A DNA stretch of 64,000 nt, taken from Rhodocyclales bacterium GT-UBC. GTDB taxonomy: Bacteria > Pseudomonadota > Gammaproteobacteria > Burkholderiales > Rhodocyclaceae. The notes beneath the pieces were generated by a model. The model was given only the letters and a program-made list of their open reading frames with translations. It ran no database searches and was not told where the DNA came from. Both the position numbers and the translations under genes were made by a program. Position 1 is the stretch's first letter. The number at the start of each line of letters is the position of its first letter. The stretch spans positions 145,128-209,127 of the forward strand of contig QXPY01000012.1 of assembly GCA_003583745.1 (NCBI GenBank). The letters are read 5' to 3'. Below are positions 18,079 through 28,748 of the stretch, in pieces.

Positions 18079-18678
18079 ATGAAACCCAAATCCTCAGCCC
18101 CTCTCACTTGTTCGACGAGCGAAGCCGCCCAGGCGCTGGGCATCAGCGTACGCACCGCCCAGCTTTGGGTCGAAAGCGGGCGTCTGAAAGCCTGGAAGAC
18201 GCCGGGCGGGCATCGCCGTATCCTGCGCGATGCGGTGGATCAGCTGATCGAGCAACAACAAATGCCCGGCCGTTCGCCCAACGCCCACCTGTCGATCTTC
18301 CTGCTGGAAGACAAGCAGGTGCCGCGCGATGCCCTGAAGACGGCCTTGCACGAACAATTCCCCGGCTGCGCCGTAATGGCTGCCGACAACATCTTCGATT
18401 GCCTGCTCAGCATCGGCGAGCACGCACCGGACGTATTGATCGCCGATCTCGACCTGCTCGGCCAGGACAACTTCCGCATGCTGGAAGCGGTAAATCGCAA
18501 CGGCAACGCGCCGGGCATGCTGATCATCGTCCTCGCCGAAGCGGAACGCCTGGCCAACGCCCAATTGAAACTGGCCCAGGAATTCGCCCTGCTCGCCAAA
18601 ACCACCCCGCCTGAAGAAGCGCTGCGCTTGATCCGCGCCTTCCTGCACGGCCGCCAGACTCACCGGAGAAGCAGATGA
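18079..18678 (+). CDS. HTH (MerR/excisionase-type) and receiver-like regulator heading the che operon
   Basis: A 199-residue protein with a DNA-binding helix-turn-helix at the N-terminus (about 10-60: [36 protein letters not shown]) and a receiver-like domain after it (about 70-195). The receiver keeps acidic residues (LLEDK), a candidate phosphoacceptor Asp123 or Asp125 in [10 protein letters not shown] and a Lys in [10 protein letters not shown], while the usual Thr/Ser position reads Ala (VLAEAE). The domain order is the reverse of most response regulators. GGAG precedes the ATG at 18079. It overlaps the next MCP gene by 4 bp, so it may be controlled by, or control, this chemotaxis operon. 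Confidence 0.8.
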   Translation: MKPKSSAPLTCSTSEAAQALGISVRTAQLWVESGRLKAWKTPGGHRRILRDAVDQLIEQQQMPGRSPNAHLSIFLLEDKQVPRDALKTALHEQFPGCAVMAADNIFDCLLSIGEHAPDVLIADLDLLGQDNFRMLEAVNRNGNAPGMLIIVLAEAERLANAQLKLAQEFALLAKTTPPEEALRLIRAFLHGRQTHRRSR

Positions 18679-19868
18679 GCCACGCCGCCCCCCGCTCGGC
18701 CTTGCCGACCATCGCCCTGACCCACGGCGGCCTCGCCCTGTCCGCTGTCCTCGCCTGCCTGCAACTGGGCGGGACGAACTGGCAAGCCGGCCTGGCCAGC
18801 CTCGTCATCGTCGTCATCGCAATCGTCGGCGTCGCCTGGAACGTCCGCGCCGACGCCCAACGCCGCCAGGACGATGCGCAGCGCTTCGCCGAGGCACAGC
18901 AAGCCGCCAGCCAAGCCCGTGCCGCCAGCCAGTTGCAAGGCCTCGAAGCGCTGTGCCGCAAAGTCCTGCCGATCTGGGCCGGGCAGGTGGATATCGTGCG
19001 CGAACAAACCGAAAGCGCCATCGGCGCGCTGGCCGGCCGCTTCTCGAATCTCTCCGAGCGCGTCCGCATGGCTGTCGCTTCGGCCCGCGAAGGCGGCGGC
19101 ATCGACATGGTCAGCCTGCTCGCCGAAAGCGAGGCCGAACTGAACACCATCGTCACCGATCTGCAAAAAGCGCTGGCCAACAAGGAAGTGCTCCTCGAAC
19201 AGGTCAGCCAGCTCTCCGGCATGACCGGCAAGCTGGAAATGATGGCCCGCGAGGTCGGCGAGATCGCCAAGCAGACCAACCTGCTCGCCCTCAACGCCGC
19301 CATCGAAGCGGCACGGGCCGGCGAAGTGGGGCGCGGTTTCGCCGTGGTCGCCGACGAAGTGCGCAAGCTCTCCTCGCTGTCCGGCGAGACCGGCAAACGG
19401 ATCGCCGAAACCGTCACCGTCGTCAATCAAAGCATCACCGAAACGCTGTCCTCGTCACAGCTTTACGCCGAGCAGGAGAAACACCTGATCGAACTGGCCG
19501 GCCAGCGCATCGGCGACGTCGTCGGGCATTTCCGCCAGGCGACCAACGGCCTGATCGACTCGTCGGCGGCGCTGACCCAGGAAGGCGAACACATTGGCGA
19601 GGAAATCGCCGAAGTGCTGGTCTCCCTGCAATTCCAGGATCGCGTCGGACAGGTTCTCGACCACGTCGGCACCGACCAACGCCGCCTGGCCAACCGCCTG
19701 GAACAAGCCGAGCAGGATGTGGCGAGCGGCCGGCCGGCCGGCGAACTGGACGGCGATGCCTGGCTGGACGCGATGTCGAATCAATTCACCACCCCAGAAC
19801 AACATCAGCTGCACCGGGGCGCCAACGCGGCGCAAAGCTCGGACAGCAGCGAAATCACCTTTTTCTGA
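18675..19868 (+). CDS. Methyl-accepting chemotaxis protein without a periplasmic domain
   Basis: A 397-residue chemoreceptor. Two hydrophobic stretches at about residues 21-62 form a hairpin with almost no periplasmic loop, so the input is probably cytoplasmic or membrane-borne. The signalling tip is conserved ([38 protein letters not shown]). The C-terminus ends EITFF, with no canonical CheR-binding pentapeptide. It is coupled to the upstream HTH-receiver gene by a 4-bp overlap and followed 18 bp later by cheY. Confidence 0.88.
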   Translation: MSHAAPRSALPTIALTHGGLALSAVLACLQLGGTNWQAGLASLVIVVIAIVGVAWNVRADAQRRQDDAQRFAEAQQAASQARAASQLQGLEALCRKVLPIWAGQVDIVREQTESAIGALAGRFSNLSERVRMAVASAREGGGIDMVSLLAESEAELNTIVTDLQKALANKEVLLEQVSQLSGMTGKLEMMAREVGEIAKQTNLLALNAAIEAARAGEVGRGFAVVADEVRKLSSLSGETGKRIAETVTVVNQSITETLSSSQLYAEQEKHLIELAGQRIGDVVGHFRQATNGLIDSSAALTQEGEHIGEEIAEVLVSLQFQDRVGQVLDHVGTDQRRLANRLEQAEQDVASGRPAGELDGDAWLDAMSNQFTTPEQHQLHRGANAAQSSDSSEITFF

Positions 19869-19886
19869 AATCAAGGAGGAAAACCC

Positions 19887-20255
19887 ATGGCCAAAACCAT
19901 TCTGATCGTCGATGACTCGGCCTCGTTGCGCCAGGTCGTCAGCATTGCCCTGAAGGGCGCCGGTTATGACGTCATCGAAGCCTGCGACGGCGTCGACGGC
20001 TTGAGCAAGCTGGACGGTCGCAAGATTCACCTGATCATCAGCGATGTGAACATGCCGAACATGGACGGCATCACCTTCGTCAAGGAAAGCAAGCAGAAGC
20101 CGGCCTACAAATTCACCCCGGTCATCATGCTCACCACCGAAGCCGGCGACGCCAAGAAGCAGGCCGGCCAGGCCGCCGGCGCCAAGGCCTGGGTGGTCAA
20201 GCCCTTCCAGCCGGCGCAGATGCTGTCCGCGGTCAGCAAGCTGATCCTGCCCTGA
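19887..20255 (+). CDS. cheY: Chemotaxis response regulator CheY
   Basis: A 122-residue single receiver domain. The acidic pair is in ILIVDDSASLRQ, the phosphoacceptor Asp53 in LIISDVNMPNMDG, with Thr83 and Lys105 (WVVKPFQP) completing the active site. CheY-P would bind the flagellar switch or another output. AAGGAGG precedes the ATG closely. It lies within the operon before the STAS and cheA genes, next to its presumed kinase. Confidence 0.92.
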   Translation: MAKTILIVDDSASLRQVVSIALKGAGYDVIEACDGVDGLSKLDGRKIHLIISDVNMPNMDGITFVKESKQKPAYKFTPVIMLTTEAGDAKKQAGQAAGAKAWVVKPFQPAQMLSAVSKLILP

Positions 20256-20284
20256 ACGCCCCCCGACCCCACAGAGAGCGCATC

Positions 20285-20614
20285 ATGAACGAGACTACAC
20301 CGACTTGCTGCCAGATCGCCATCCAGGGCGAACTCAACATCTACACCGCCACCGAATGGCGGGATCGCCTGATCAACGAAGCGGCGGGCCTGCACGACAT
20401 CGACGTCGACCTCGGCGAAGTCGGCGAAATCGACTGCGCCGGCTTCCAGCTGTTGCTCGCCTTGCGCCGCCAGGCCGGCAACGAAGGTCGGCAACTTCGC
20501 ATCACCCGCTGCAGCGATGCCGTGCGCAGTTTTCTCGAATTCACCCACCAGACGCCGTTGCTCGACCCTGTCGAAGCGCAGCCGCAAAGCTCCGACGAGG
20601 AGAGCCTGTCATGA
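20285..20614 (+). CDS. STAS-domain protein of the chemotaxis operon
   Basis: A 109-residue STAS (anti-sigma-antagonist-like) protein. The motif that carries the phosphorylated Ser in SpoIIAA reads Asp50-Cys-Ala-Gly here, so the acceptor Ser is replaced by Ala52. It cannot be switched by a serine kinase at that site in the usual way. Such STAS proteins recur in chemotaxis clusters before cheA, and a structural role in the signalling array is a guess. It overlaps cheA by 4 bp (ATGA). Confidence 0.82.
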   Translation: MNETTPTCCQIAIQGELNIYTATEWRDRLINEAAGLHDIDVDLGEVGEIDCAGFQLLLALRRQAGNEGRQLRITRCSDAVRSFLEFTHQTPLLDPVEAQPQSSDEESLS

Positions 20615-22755
20615 CCATCAATCTCGACGACGCCCTGCATACCTTCATCGCGGAAAGCCGCGAACTCCTGCAGCAGATGGAAGAAGCGCTGCTCGACATG
20701 GAAAGCCAGCCGAACGACCCGGAGACGATCAACGCCATCTTCCGCGCCGCCCACACCATCAAGGGCAGCGCCGGCCTGTTCGGTCTCGACCACATCGTCG
20801 CCTTCACCCATGTCGCGGAAAGCGTGCTCGACCGCGTCCGCAACAACGAAATCAAGCTCGACGAAGCCCTCGGCGCCCTGCTGCTCAAGGCCGGCGACCA
20901 CATGGGCCAGTTGATCGAGTTGCTGGCCCGCCACGAAACGCCGGACGAAGCGACTACCGCGGCCGGCGAGGCCCTGGTCGCCAGCCTGGAAACCTACCTC
21001 GAAACCGCCCCCAGCCACGCCGTGAGCGTGATCGACGAAGCCCGCCACGACCTCTCGGTCGCTAGCGGCGTCGCCAATCCGAACTGGCACGTCTCGCTGC
21101 GCTTCGGCCCGGACGTGCTGCGCCAGGGCATGGATCCGGTCTCCATCCTGCGCTACCTGTCGACGCTGGGCGAAATCACCGCCATCCACGCCGTCACCGA
21201 TGCCGTACCGATGCTGGCCGAAATCGACCCGGAAGCCTGCTACCTCGGTTTCGAGCTGGCTCTCGCCAGCCTGGCCGCCCCCGCCGAAATCGACGGTGCC
21301 TTCGACTTCGTCCGCGACGATTGCCTGATCCACCTGATTGCGCCGCACGCGCCGCTGGCCGACTACCGCCAGATGATCGGCGCCCTGAGCAAGGACCCCG
21401 ACATGCGCCAGGTCCTGCTCGCCCTGGGCAGCCTGAACGCCGACGAGATCGCCCGCCTCGACGCCCCCGAAGAGACAGCCGAAACCAATGCCGGCCAGCC
21501 CGAGGCCGGTGCCGAAGTGGTCGAAACCACCGGCAAGGAGAGCAAGACCGCCGAAACCAGCCTGATCCGCGTCGATGCCGCCAAGCTCGACCAGCTGATC
21601 AACCTGGTCGGCGAACTGATCATCGCCGGCGCCGGCGCCAGCATGGTTGCCCGCAACCTCAAGGTGCCATCGCTGATCGAAGCCACCACCCTGGTCTCGC
21701 GCCTGGTCGAGGACGTCCGCGACTCGGCGCTGACCCTGCGCATGGTGCAGATCGGCGCCACCTTCAACCGTTTCCGCCGCGTCGTCCGCGATGTCGCCAA
21801 GGAAATCGGCAAGGACATCGAGCTCGACATCCGCGGCGGCGACACCGAACTGGACAAGACCGTGGTCGAGAAGATCGGCGACCCGCTGACCCACATCGTC
21901 CGCAACTCGATGGACCACGGCATCGAACCGGCCGACGTCCGCCTCGCTGCCGGCAAGCCCGCCACCGGCCAACTGCGCCTGAACGCCTTCCACGAATCGG
22001 GCAGCATCGTCATCGAAGTCAGCGACGACGGAGGCGGTCTGAAGAAGGACCGCATTCTAAAGAAAGCCATCGAACGCGGCCTGGTCAGCGAAAACCAGAC
22101 GCTGTCCGACAAGGAAATTTTCAACCTGGTGTTCGAACCCGGCTTCTCCACCGCCGAACAAGTCAGCAAGCTCTCCGGGCGCGGCGTCGGCATGGACGTC
22201 GTCAAGCGCAACATCATGGCGCTGCGCGGCACCGTCGATATCGAAAGCGTCGAAGGCGTCGGTACCACGGTACGCATCCGCCTGCCGCTCACCCTGGCCA
22301 TCATCGACGGCTTCATGGTTGGCGTCGGCACCGCCTCCTACGTGCTACCACTCGACATGGTGGTCGAATGCATCGAACTGCCGCCGAGCAGCAGCGGCCA
22401 CGAGCCGACCCCCAACTACCTGAACCTGCGTGGCGGGGTCCTGCCCTTCATCCGCCTGCGCGAACAATTCGAAGTGAGCGCCCCCGCCCCGGCTCGCGAA
22501 AACGTCGTCGTCGTCCAGTACGCCGGGCAACGTGCCGGGCTGGTAGTGGACCGCCTGATGGGCGAATTCCAGACCGTCATCAAGCCGCTCGGCAAGGTTT
22601 TCAGCCAGGTGCGCGGCATCGGCGGCTCGACCATCCTGGGCAGCGGCGAAGTCGCCCTGATCCTCGACATCCCCGGCCTGGTCAAGCAAGTCACCACCCC
22701 CAACCAAAGCGCACTGGGCGTCGGCCAGGAACAAGCCGCGTCAATCAAGGAGTAA
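20611..22755 (+). CDS. cheA: Chemotaxis histidine kinase CheA
   Basis: A 714-residue kinase at the centre of the chemotaxis system, passing phosphate to CheY and CheB. Domains in order: HPt (phosphorylated His48 in [12 protein letters not shown]), a middle region (about 145-300) in place of a typical P2, dimerisation helices (about 325-390, [12 protein letters not shown]), HATPase with N-box [12 protein letters not shown] and G-box GRGVGMDVV, and a C-terminal CheW-like domain. The ATG at 20611 follows AGGAGAG; the upstream frame is shadow of the STAS gene. Confidence 0.96.
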   Translation: MTINLDDALHTFIAESRELLQQMEEALLDMESQPNDPETINAIFRAAHTIKGSAGLFGLDHIVAFTHVAESVLDRVRNNEIKLDEALGALLLKAGDHMGQLIELLARHETPDEATTAAGEALVASLETYLETAPSHAVSVIDEARHDLSVASGVANPNWHVSLRFGPDVLRQGMDPVSILRYLSTLGEITAIHAVTDAVPMLAEIDPEACYLGFELALASLAAPAEIDGAFDFVRDDCLIHLIAPHAPLADYRQMIGALSKDPDMRQVLLALGSLNADEIARLDAPEETAETNAGQPEAGAEVVETTGKESKTAETSLIRVDAAKLDQLINLVGELIIAGAGASMVARNLKVPSLIEATTLVSRLVEDVRDSALTLRMVQIGATFNRFRRVVRDVAKEIGKDIELDIRGGDTELDKTVVEKIGDPLTHIVRNSMDHGIEPADVRLAAGKPATGQLRLNAFHESGSIVIEVSDDGGGLKKDRILKKAIERGLVSENQTLSDKEIFNLVFEPGFSTAEQVSKLSGRGVGMDVVKRNIMALRGTVDIESVEGVGTTVRIRLPLTLAIIDGFMVGVGTASYVLPLDMVVECIELPPSSSGHEPTPNYLNLRGGVLPFIRLREQFEVSAPAPARENVVVVQYAGQRAGLVVDRLMGEFQTVIKPLGKVFSQVRGIGGSTILGSGEVALILDIPGLVKQVTTPNQSALGVGQEQAASIKE

Positions 22756-22759
22756 AACC

Positions 22760-25174
22760 ATGAGCGTCAGCAAGAAAATGATCCTGCTGGTTTTGTCCGG
22801 CATCCTCGGCACCCTGCTGCTGGCCGGCATCGGCATCCAGCAGACGCGCGTCGTCTATACCGCCGCCAACTACGGCAACGAGAACAGCTTGCCGAGCGTC
22901 CTGACCCTGAGCCAGGTCGTCGAGCAATTCGGCCGCTGGCGGGTCCGGATCTATCGCGAACGCCTTGCCGAAAACGAGCAGGAACGGGCTCATGAGCGCG
23001 AAAAGGGGCAAGCCAACCGCGACCAGATGTTTGCCGCCCTGAAGAAATACGAAGGCCTGATTTCCGACGAAAAAGATCGCGCCATGCTCATGGCCGACAA
23101 AGCGGCGATTGCCGAATACGAAGCCAGCCTGCGCCAATTCAACGTCCTCATCGAAGCCGGCAAGACCGATCAGGCGAAGGCCCAGCTCAGCGCCACGGCC
23201 GACCTGTCGCAGCGGATCAACAGCGCGCTCGACGAGCACATGCGCTACAACGCGGAAATGGCCCAGAGCGGCGCCGAAAAGGCCAAGTCGACCGAACAAT
23301 CGGCGCTCGTCATGCTGGGCGTCATCGCCGGCCTGACCTTGATCGCGCTCAGCGTGACCGGTCTCCTGATCACCCGCAACCTGCTGCGCCAACTCGGCGG
23401 CGAGCCCGACCAGGCGGCCGAGATCGCCCGTCGCCTGGCCGCCGGCGACCTTGAAACACAAATCACCGTCAAGGCCGGGGACAACACCAGCCTGATGGCG
23501 GCCATCCAGGCCATGAGCCAGACCCTGCAAGGCTTCATCGCCGACATGCGCCACATGAGCGCCGAGCACGACAAGGGCGATATCGACGTGCAGATGGATG
23601 CCGCCAAGTTCAAGGGCGACTACCAGCTCATGGCCAAGGGTGTGAACGACATGGTCGCCGGCCACATCGCCGTCAAGAAAAAAGCGATGGCCTGCGTCAA
23701 GGAGTTCGGCGAAGGCAATTTCGCCGCCCCGCTCGAGCCGTTCCCGGGCAAGAAGGCCTTCATCAACGACACCATCGAACAGGTACGGCGCAATCTGCAA
23801 GGCTTCATCGCCGACATGCGCCACATGAGCGCCGAGCACGACAAGGGCGATATCGACGTGCAGATGGATGCCGCCAAGTTCAAGGGCGACTACCAGCTCA
23901 TGGCCAAGGGTGTGAACGACATGGTTGCCGGCCACATCGCCGTCAAGAAAAAAGCGATGGCCTGCGTCAAGGCCTTCGGCGAAGGCAACTGCGACGCCCC
24001 GCTCGAACAGTTCCCGGGCAAGAAAGCCTTCATCAATGACACCGTCGAGCAGGTTCGCGCCAACATCAAGGCCCTGATCGCCGACACGCAGATGCTCGCC
24101 GAGGCTGCCAAAGCCGGCGAACTCGACGTTCGGGCCGACGCCAGCCGTCACCGGGGCGATTTCTTCAAGATCGTCGCAGGCATCAACGGCACCCTCGACG
24201 CCATCGTGCAGCCGCTCAACGAATCGATGGCGGTATTGCAAGCCATGGAAAACGGCGACCTCACCCAGCGTGTCGAAGGCAAGTACCAGGGCAGCCTGGA
24301 AAAGCTCAAGAACTCGATCAACCAGACCGAGCAGAAACTGGCGGCGATCATCGGCGAAGTCCGCAATGCGGCCAACTCGCTCTCCGGCTCGGCCGAAGAG
24401 GTCAGCGCCACCGCCCAGAGCCTGTCGCAAGCAGCCAGCGAACAGGCGGCCAGCGTCGAGGAAACCTCGGCCGCGATGGAGCAGATCAGTTCGTCGATCA
24501 GCCAGAACAGCGACAACGCCAAACTGACCGACGGCATGGCCAGCAAGGCCGCCAAGGAAGCGGCCGAAGGCGGCGATGCGGTGAAGACCACCGTGGCGGC
24601 GATGAAGAGCATCGCCGACAAGATCGGCATCATCGACGACATTGCCTACCAGACCAATCTGCTGGCCCTCAATGCCGCCATCGAAGCGGCCCGTGCCGGC
24701 GAGCACGGCAAGGGCTTTGCCGTCGTCGCCGCCGAAGTGCGCAAGCTGGCCGAACGCAGCCAGGTTGCCGCCCAGGAAATCAGCGAAACAGCGAAGAACA
24801 GCGTACATCTGGCCGAACGGGCCGGTGCGCTGCTCGGCGAAATCGTGCCCAGCATCGCCAAGACTTCGGATCTGGTGCAGGAGATCGCCTCCGCTTCCGA
24901 AGAACAGAACTCGGGGGCTTCGCAGATCAATGGCGCCATCATGCAATTGAGCGAAGCGACGCAACAGAACGCCTCGGCCTCGGAACAGCTTGCCGCCACC
25001 TCCGAGGAGATGAGCGGCCAGGCCGAGCAGTTGCAGCAGTTGATGCAGTTTTTCCAGGTCAGCGACATCAACGAGGCCATCCGCGACAGGCCGAGCCAGA
25101 TCAGTCGCAGCAAGACGCCGCTCCCCAAACCCCGAAACATCCCGGCTCAGCACTTCGTCAGCTTCGAAGGCTAA
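22760..25174 (+). CDS. Methyl-accepting chemotaxis protein with tandem HAMP-like repeats
   Basis: An 804-residue transmembrane chemoreceptor. It has an N-terminal helix (about 7-28), a periplasmic four-helix-type sensor (30-185), a second helix (about 190-212), a HAMP domain, then two copies of a 90-residue unit (about 256-345 and 346-435) and a third related stretch before the signalling domain. The units look like HAMP pairs, giving a poly-HAMP relay. The tip sequence [22 protein letters not shown] is canonical. The C-terminus ends HFVSFEG. The DNA of the two repeat units is almost identical over 178 bp. It starts 4 bp after cheA. Confidence 0.9.
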   Translation: MSVSKKMILLVLSGILGTLLLAGIGIQQTRVVYTAANYGNENSLPSVLTLSQVVEQFGRWRVRIYRERLAENEQERAHEREKGQANRDQMFAALKKYEGLISDEKDRAMLMADKAAIAEYEASLRQFNVLIEAGKTDQAKAQLSATADLSQRINSALDEHMRYNAEMAQSGAEKAKSTEQSALVMLGVIAGLTLIALSVTGLLITRNLLRQLGGEPDQAAEIARRLAAGDLETQITVKAGDNTSLMAAIQAMSQTLQGFIADMRHMSAEHDKGDIDVQMDAAKFKGDYQLMAKGVNDMVAGHIAVKKKAMACVKEFGEGNFAAPLEPFPGKKAFINDTIEQVRRNLQGFIADMRHMSAEHDKGDIDVQMDAAKFKGDYQLMAKGVNDMVAGHIAVKKKAMACVKAFGEGNCDAPLEQFPGKKAFINDTVEQVRANIKALIADTQMLAEAAKAGELDVRADASRHRGDFFKIVAGINGTLDAIVQPLNESMAVLQAMENGDLTQRVEGKYQGSLEKLKNSINQTEQKLAAIIGEVRNAANSLSGSAEEVSATAQSLSQAASEQAASVEETSAAMEQISSSISQNSDNAKLTDGMASKAAKEAAEGGDAVKTTVAAMKSIADKIGIIDDIAYQTNLLALNAAIEAARAGEHGKGFAVVAAEVRKLAERSQVAAQEISETAKNSVHLAERAGALLGEIVPSIAKTSDLVQEIASASEEQNSGASQINGAIMQLSEATQQNASASEQLAATSEEMSGQAEQLQQLMQFFQVSDINEAIRDRPSQISRSKTPLPKPRNIPAQHFVSFEG
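23525..23972 (+). repeat. Near-identical internal tandem duplication (270-bp period) in the MCP gene
   Basis: Bases 23525-23702 and 23795-23972 match over 178 bp with a single difference (C at 23656 against T at 23926, silent). The remaining 92 bp of each unit diverge moderately. The period of 270 bp is exactly 90 codons, so the frame is kept. Recent duplication or ongoing gene conversion is implied. Confidence 0.95.
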
Positions 25175-25249
25175 TCCCGCCCCCTGCCACTCTTTCGACC
25201 ATTTCACGCCGCACGCGGCCAGCGTGCGCCCACCTACACGGAGACAATC

Positions 25250-26854
25250 ATGACCGTAACAAAAAAAATGATCTTCCTGGTGCTGTCCGCAGCACTCGGC
25301 ATCATCCTCCTCGCCGTGCTCGGCCTGACCCAGATGAACCGGGTCTATAACGCCGCCAACTACGGCAACGTCAACACCGTGCCCAGCATCCTGACCCTGG
25401 ACCAGGCCTTCTCGCCGATGGCCGCCATGCGAACCCAAGTCTGGCAGCACATCGCCGCCTCCGACGAAAAGGTCATGGCGACGCTGGAAGAGCGAATCAC
25501 CGCCAATCGCAAAAAGATCGACGAAGCACTAAAGGCCTATGAAGGCCTGCTCAGCGACGACAAGGACAAGGCACTGCTCGCCGCTGACCGCGCCGCACTG
25601 AACGATTTCGACCAGTTGCGCGAGAAAGTCTATGTCCTCTCCCGCGTCAACAAGATGGAAGAAGCCCGCGACCTGATCATGGCCAACCAGGCGATCATGG
25701 CCCGACTGTGGGACAGCTTCGAGGATCACCGCCAGTACAACGCCGAACTGGGCAAGAAAGCCTCGGATGACGCCGCTGCCACCGAATCGAGTGCCCGCTG
25801 GATCGCCATCATCACCGGCCTGACCACCCTGGTCGCCGTCAGCCTGATCGGCTTCTTCATTACCCGCAGCCTGATGAAGCAACTGGGTGGCGAGCCGGCC
25901 TACGCCGCCGAAATCATCAAGGCGATGGCCGAAGGCGACATGACCGTGCGCGTCGACACCAAGCCGGGCGACACCGACAGCCTGCTGTTCAATCTGCGCG
26001 GCATGGTCGAACGTCTCGCCTCCACCATCTCGGAAGTGCGCGGCACGGCCGAATCCCTGGCCAGCGCCTCGGAGGAAGTCTCGGCCACCGCCCAGAGCCT
26101 GTCGCAATCCTCCTCGGAACAAGCCGCGTCGGTCGAGGAAACCTCGGCCTCGATGGAACAGATGGCCGCATCCGTGACCCAGAACAGCGATAACGCCAAG
26201 CTCACCGACAGCATGGCCGGCAAGGCCGCCAAGGAGGCCGTCGAAGGCGGCGAGGCCGTGCGCTCGACCGTCACCGCAATGAAGAGCATCGCCGACAAGA
26301 TCGGCATCGTCGATGACATCGCCTACCAGACCAATCTGCTGGCCCTGAACGCCGCCATCGAAGCGGCCCGTGCCGGCGAGCACGGCAAGGGCTTCGCCGT
26401 GGTCGCTGCCGAAGTGCGCAAGCTGGCCGAGCGCAGCCAGATCGCTGCCCAGGAAATCAGCGAAACCGCCAAGAGCAGCGTCGCCCTGGCCGAACGCGCC
26501 GGTACCTTGCTCAACGAAATGGTGCCAAGCATCACCAAGACTTCCGATCTGGTCCAGGAGATCGCCTCGGCCTCGGAAGAGCAGAACTCCGGCGTCGGCC
26601 AGATCAATGCCGCCATGACCCAGTTGAGCCAGGCCACCCAGCAGAATGCCTCTTCGTCAGAAGAACTGGCGGCCACCGCCGAGGAAATGAGTTCGCAAGC
26701 CGAAAGCCTGTCGCAACTGATGGCCTTCTTCCGGGTCGAAACCGGCAATCGTCGCGAAAGCGCCAGCCGCAGCAACCGCAGCAGCGCACCGGCCAAGGCC
26801 AAAGCCAAGTCCCAGCCGATCCTGCATACCGAGTTCGTCCAGTTCGAGGGCTAA
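25250..26854 (+). CDS. Methyl-accepting chemotaxis protein
   Basis: A 534-residue transmembrane chemoreceptor, closely related to its upstream neighbour in the N-terminal helix ([18 protein letters not shown]), the NYGN motif of the sensor and the whole signalling domain, but with one HAMP domain and no repeat units. The four-helix-bundle sensor spans about residues 30-185. The tip is canonical. It ends EFVQFEG, the same kind of tail as the neighbour. It probably arose by duplication of a common receptor, then gained or lost HAMP units. CheW starts 3 bp downstream. Confidence 0.92.
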   Translation: MTVTKKMIFLVLSAALGIILLAVLGLTQMNRVYNAANYGNVNTVPSILTLDQAFSPMAAMRTQVWQHIAASDEKVMATLEERITANRKKIDEALKAYEGLLSDDKDKALLAADRAALNDFDQLREKVYVLSRVNKMEEARDLIMANQAIMARLWDSFEDHRQYNAELGKKASDDAAATESSARWIAIITGLTTLVAVSLIGFFITRSLMKQLGGEPAYAAEIIKAMAEGDMTVRVDTKPGDTDSLLFNLRGMVERLASTISEVRGTAESLASASEEVSATAQSLSQSSSEQAASVEETSASMEQMAASVTQNSDNAKLTDSMAGKAAKEAVEGGEAVRSTVTAMKSIADKIGIVDDIAYQTNLLALNAAIEAARAGEHGKGFAVVAAEVRKLAERSQIAAQEISETAKSSVALAERAGTLLNEMVPSITKTSDLVQEIASASEEQNSGVGQINAAMTQLSQATQQNASSSEELAATAEEMSSQAESLSQLMAFFRVETGNRRESASRSNRSSAPAKAKAKSQPILHTEFVQFEG

Positions 26855-26857
26855 ATC

Positions 26858-27391
26858 ATGAGCGTCCCGGTCACTCAATCCACCACGGCGCAGCCTAGCG
26901 AGCCGCGCCAATACCTGACCTTCACGCTCGGCGGCGAGATGTTTGCGGTCGAGACGCTGAGCGTCAAGGAAATCATCGAATACGGCCAGATCACCGCCGT
27001 GCCGATGATGCCGCCCAGCATCCGCGGCGTCATCAACCTGCGCGGCGCCGTCGTTCCGGTCATCGACCTCAAGGCGCGCTTCGGTGCCCAGCCGACCGAG
27101 GTCACCCGCCGCACCTGCATCGTCATCATCGAGCTGGGCTCGGGCGACGAACATCAGGTGATCGGCATCGTCGTCGATACGGTGAGCGAAGTCCTGGAAA
27201 TTCCGCAGTCCGAAATCGAGCCGCCGCCGGCTTTCGGCGCCCGCATCCGGGCCGACTTCATCTCCGGCATGGGCAAGATCGCCGGACGTTTCGTCATCCT
27301 GCTCGAAATGGGCCGGGTGCTGTCGGTGGACGAGCTGGCCACCCTGTCCTCGCTGGCCGAACGGTCCGAACCGTCCGCCCTGGCTGCCTGA
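26858..27391 (+). CDS. cheW: Chemotaxis adaptor CheW
   Basis: A 177-residue adaptor linking receptors to CheA. The CheW fold is clear: YLTFTLGGEMFAVETLSVKEII, MMPPSIRGVINLRGAVVPVIDL and the later GIVVDTVSEVL. A 20-residue variable N-terminus and a short Ala/Ser tail flank it. It lies between the second large MCP and cheR with gaps of 3 and 14 bp, in the same transcript. Confidence 0.95.
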   Translation: MSVPVTQSTTAQPSEPRQYLTFTLGGEMFAVETLSVKEIIEYGQITAVPMMPPSIRGVINLRGAVVPVIDLKARFGAQPTEVTRRTCIVIIELGSGDEHQVIGIVVDTVSEVLEIPQSEIEPPPAFGARIRADFISGMGKIAGRFVILLEMGRVLSVDELATLSSLAERSEPSALAA

Positions 27392-27405
27392 GCGAAGGAC
27401 GAACC

Positions 27406-28242
27406 ATGGCCCTGGCGACAAGCACCGCTCCGACCAGCAGCAACTCCGGGCTCAGCACCCAGGAGTTCCAGCTCTTCCGCAACCTGATCTACAAGCAGGC
27501 CGGCATCAGCTTGAGCGACGCCAAGAAGCCCCTGGTCGCCGGACGATTGTCGAAACGCTTGCGCCAGTTGGAACTCAACAGCTACACCGAGTATTTCCGC
27601 CGGGTCCAGGGCGATGGCAAGGAGTTGCAGGTGGCCATCGACCTGCTGACCACCAACGAAACCTACTTCTTCCGCGAATCCAAGCATTTCGACTTCCTGC
27701 GCGAGCAGATCCTGCCCGGCGCCATCGGGCGCGGCCCCTTCCGCATCTGGAGCGGCGCCTGTTCGAGCGGCGAGGAGCCTTACACCATCGCCATGGTCCT
27801 GGCCGAAGTGCTTGGCACCCGGCCCTGGGAAATCGTCGCCTCCGACCTGAGCAGCCGCGTGCTGCAACAGGCGGCGAGCGGCCTCTATACGATGGAGGAC
27901 TGTTCGGGCATCCCGCGCGACTTGCTGCGCAAGCATTGCCTGAAAGGGGTCGGCCAACATGAAGGCAGCGTGTTGATCAACCCGGCGCTGCGCGAGCGCA
28001 TCAACTTCCGCCAGATCAATCTCAACAACACGCTTCCCAGCCTGGGGATGTTCGATGTCGTCTTCCTGCGCAATGTGATGATCTACTTCGACATCGAGAC
28101 CAAGCGCCAGGTGGTCCAGCGCATCCTGCCGCTGCTCAAGCCGGGCGGCTACTTCATGATCAGCCACTCGGAAAACCTCAATGGCGTCAGCGACGCGCTG
28201 AAGCCAGTACGTCCTTCGATCTATCGCAAACCCGATGCTTAA
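27406..28242 (+). CDS. cheR: Chemoreceptor methyltransferase CheR
   Basis: A 278-residue SAM-dependent methyltransferase that methylates glutamates on MCPs. The N-terminal helical CheR domain (about 20-75) is followed by the catalytic domain with WSGACSSGEEPYTIAMVL (SAM site) and VVFLRNVMIYFD. ATG at 27406, with CGAAGGAC before it. The 3' end overlaps cheD by 8 bp. Because both large MCPs end in a shared FVxFEG tail rather than NWETF-like peptides, how CheR is tethered here is open. Confidence 0.95.
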   Translation: MALATSTAPTSSNSGLSTQEFQLFRNLIYKQAGISLSDAKKPLVAGRLSKRLRQLELNSYTEYFRRVQGDGKELQVAIDLLTTNETYFFRESKHFDFLREQILPGAIGRGPFRIWSGACSSGEEPYTIAMVLAEVLGTRPWEIVASDLSSRVLQQAASGLYTMEDCSGIPRDLLRKHCLKGVGQHEGSVLINPALRERINFRQINLNNTLPSLGMFDVVFLRNVMIYFDIETKRQVVQRILPLLKPGGYFMISHSENLNGVSDALKPVRPSIYRKPDA

Positions 28243-28738
28243 ACCCGATGGCGTCATCGAAATCTTTCTGCAGCCCGGAGAACACTTCTTCGGCGACCGC
28301 TACACGCGCATCCGGACCGTGCTCGGCTCCTGCGTGTCGCTGGTTTTCTGGCATCCCGGCGAACTGGTCGGCGGCATGTGCCATTTCATGCTGCCGACAC
28401 GGGGTTGCCGTAGCGGCAAGCCGCCGGATGGTCGTTATGCCGATGAGGCGATGGAACTGATGCTGAGCGACATCCGCCAGACCGGCCTCGCCCCGCAGGC
28501 ATTCCGGCTGCGCATCTTTGGCGGCGGCAACATGTTCCCCGAGCTGACCCGCCGTAACGACCGTCATATCGGCAAGAAAAATGTCGAGGCGGCCATCGCG
28601 CTGATGCAGAACCATTGTCTCCAATGCGTCTCCAAGCACGTTGAAGGTTACGGCCATCGCAACCTGTTGTTCGATATCTGGAGCGGACATGTACACGTCC
28701 GCCATTCAAGCATCATTCCCGAAACCCCAAACAGATAG
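28235..28738 (+). CDS. cheD: Chemoreceptor glutamine deamidase CheD
   Basis: A 167-residue CheD that deamidates receptor glutamines. The catalytic Cys33 in [11 protein letters not shown] and His50 in GGMCHFMLP are present. The start at 28235 overlaps the cheR stop by 8 bp; weak ribosome site, so translation is likely coupled. Followed 10 bp later by cheB, as in many CheR-CheD-CheB sets. Confidence 0.93.
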   Translation: MLKPDGVIEIFLQPGEHFFGDRYTRIRTVLGSCVSLVFWHPGELVGGMCHFMLPTRGCRSGKPPDGRYADEAMELMLSDIRQTGLAPQAFRLRIFGGGNMFPELTRRNDRHIGKKNVEAAIALMQNHCLQCVSKHVEGYGHRNLLFDIWSGHVHVRHSSIIPETPNR

Positions 28739-28748
28739 GAATAAACCC

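Noticed and set aside
23525..23972. The MCP duplication as a mobile or CRISPR-like repeat
   Set aside because: Only two units, in frame, coding for HAMP-like protein; no spacers or terminal inverted repeats.
22745..25450. 901-residue minus-strand frame opposite the MCP gene
   Set aside because: Shadow of the repeated, codon-biased MCP; it repeats internally only because the sense gene does.
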